Positions 61,063 through 64,000 of a stretch of 64,000 nt of DNA are shown piece after piece. The notes under the pieces are model-generated. The model did not search any database. It was not told the DNA's origin and worked only from the letters and a program-made list of their open reading frames with translations. The stretch is from Rodentibacter genomosp. 1 (GTDB lineage: Bacteria > Pseudomonadota > Gammaproteobacteria > Enterobacterales > Pasteurellaceae): assembly GCF_001999285.1 (NCBI RefSeq), contig NZ_MLHN01000009.1, positions 1-64,000 on the forward strand. The letters are read 5' to 3'. The translations under genes were made by a program, and so were the position numbers. Every line of letters begins with the position of its first letter. Positions within the stretch are counted from its first letter, which is position 1.

Positions 61063-61443
61063 ATAATAGTGAGATACTAAAAATCTAAAAATAAAAGGTA
61101 AAGCTTTAATGAATCAATCTATATTATGAATAGTGGCATGATTTTATTATTACACTCTAATTTTTCTTCTTTTTTATCCTATAGGGATTTTTAGGAGGAG
61201 AGAAATATCTTGTTTAGATAAGATGTTTTATTTTTTATATTGTATTTAGAGTTATTTAATTTATTAATTAAGAAAGATAGTATCTTACTCATAATTTATT
61301 TATTTTTGTATTGTTATAATTAGAATGTCTAAATGTTATTTTGACGAATATTAAAACTATCTTATTGGAATGTTTTTTCTAGAGGTTTACCTAAGATAAA
61401 TTTTGAAAAATTAAATTTTTTATTAAAATCAAAAGGAAATAAT
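61063..61443. other. AT-rich gap in the polymer locus
   Basis: 381 bases, far more AT-rich than the flanks. Short frames with protein-like stretches (YFDEY, NYLIGMFFLEVYLR) are broken by stops, and a strong ribosome-site-like GGAGGAGAG at about 61193 leads only to TTG TTT AGA TAA. It may be a decayed gene or simply an intergenic region. No RNA gene or repeat is seen. Confidence 0.35.

Positions 61444-64000
<2,557 letters not shown>

Overview
The window is chromosomal DNA of about 40% GC from a member of the Pasteurellaceae. Uptake signal sequences of the Haemophilus type (core AAGTGCGGT or ACCGCACTT) are scattered throughout, often as inverted pairs that double as terminators. Gene content and local order match Haemophilus influenzae blocks that I recall from memory: mreBCD with a neighbouring ABC protein, the rsfS-to-lipA cell-wall/lipoate cluster, nudB-yebC-ruvCAB, and the menaquinone genes. 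A sugar-polymer locus directly after glnA recalls Haemophilus parainfluenzae, where the O-antigen locus lies beside glnA. A Haemophilus species is my inference; no marker gene settles it.

Layout. 1-1.8 kb: AT-rich and partly decayed, with a broken minus-strand frame, a 63-residue orphan and a Sel1-repeat pseudogene. 1.8-4.5 kb: mreD, mreC, mreB (rod shape). 4.7-8.3 kb: a SbmA/BacA-type ABC protein and a YidE-type transporter, divergent. 8.3-16.4 kb: nine minus-strand genes rsfS, rlmH, mrdA, rodA, rlpA, dacA, ybeD, lipB, lipA. 16.7-20.2 kb: nudB, yebC, ruvC, ruvA, ruvB. 20.3-25.5 kb: a small exported protein, hfq, rluC and rne, the last with a long structured leader. 25.6-29.3 kb: tRNA-Ser(UGA), priC, a YuiF-type transporter behind a histidine attenuator, rnt, gloA. 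29.5-35.2 kb: glpT, cmoA, aspS, rho. 35.4-37 kb: an RclR/RclC-like pair. 37.2-43.1 kb: argH, yajQ, serB, a YtjB homologue, tktA. 43.1-46.7 kb: a flavin reductase, a frameshifted Old Yellow Enzyme gene, an NTF2-like protein and a divergent LysR regulator. 46.8-49 kb: a tandem glycine riboswitch, an alanine/glycine:Na+ symporter and raiA. 49.1-55.6 kb: an MHS-type transporter, menH, menD, menF, then alaA. 55.9-59.4 kb: typA and glnA. 59.5-64 kb: wzm, wzt, a galactofuranosyltransferase-like gene and glf, which runs off the end.

Much of the window serves envelope growth: MreBCD, RodA, PBP2, PBP5 and RlpA build the wall, and the terminal locus makes and exports a galactofuranose-containing polymer. 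The most interesting non-coding content is a family of small palindromic MITE/REPIN-like elements (five copies plus one doubtful relative), a well-formed histidine attenuator before the YuiF transporter, a glycine riboswitch whose downstream hairpin can hide the ribosome binding site, and a nested-stem leader before rne. I see no phage, CRISPR array or complete insertion sequence, and no convincing wholly new system.
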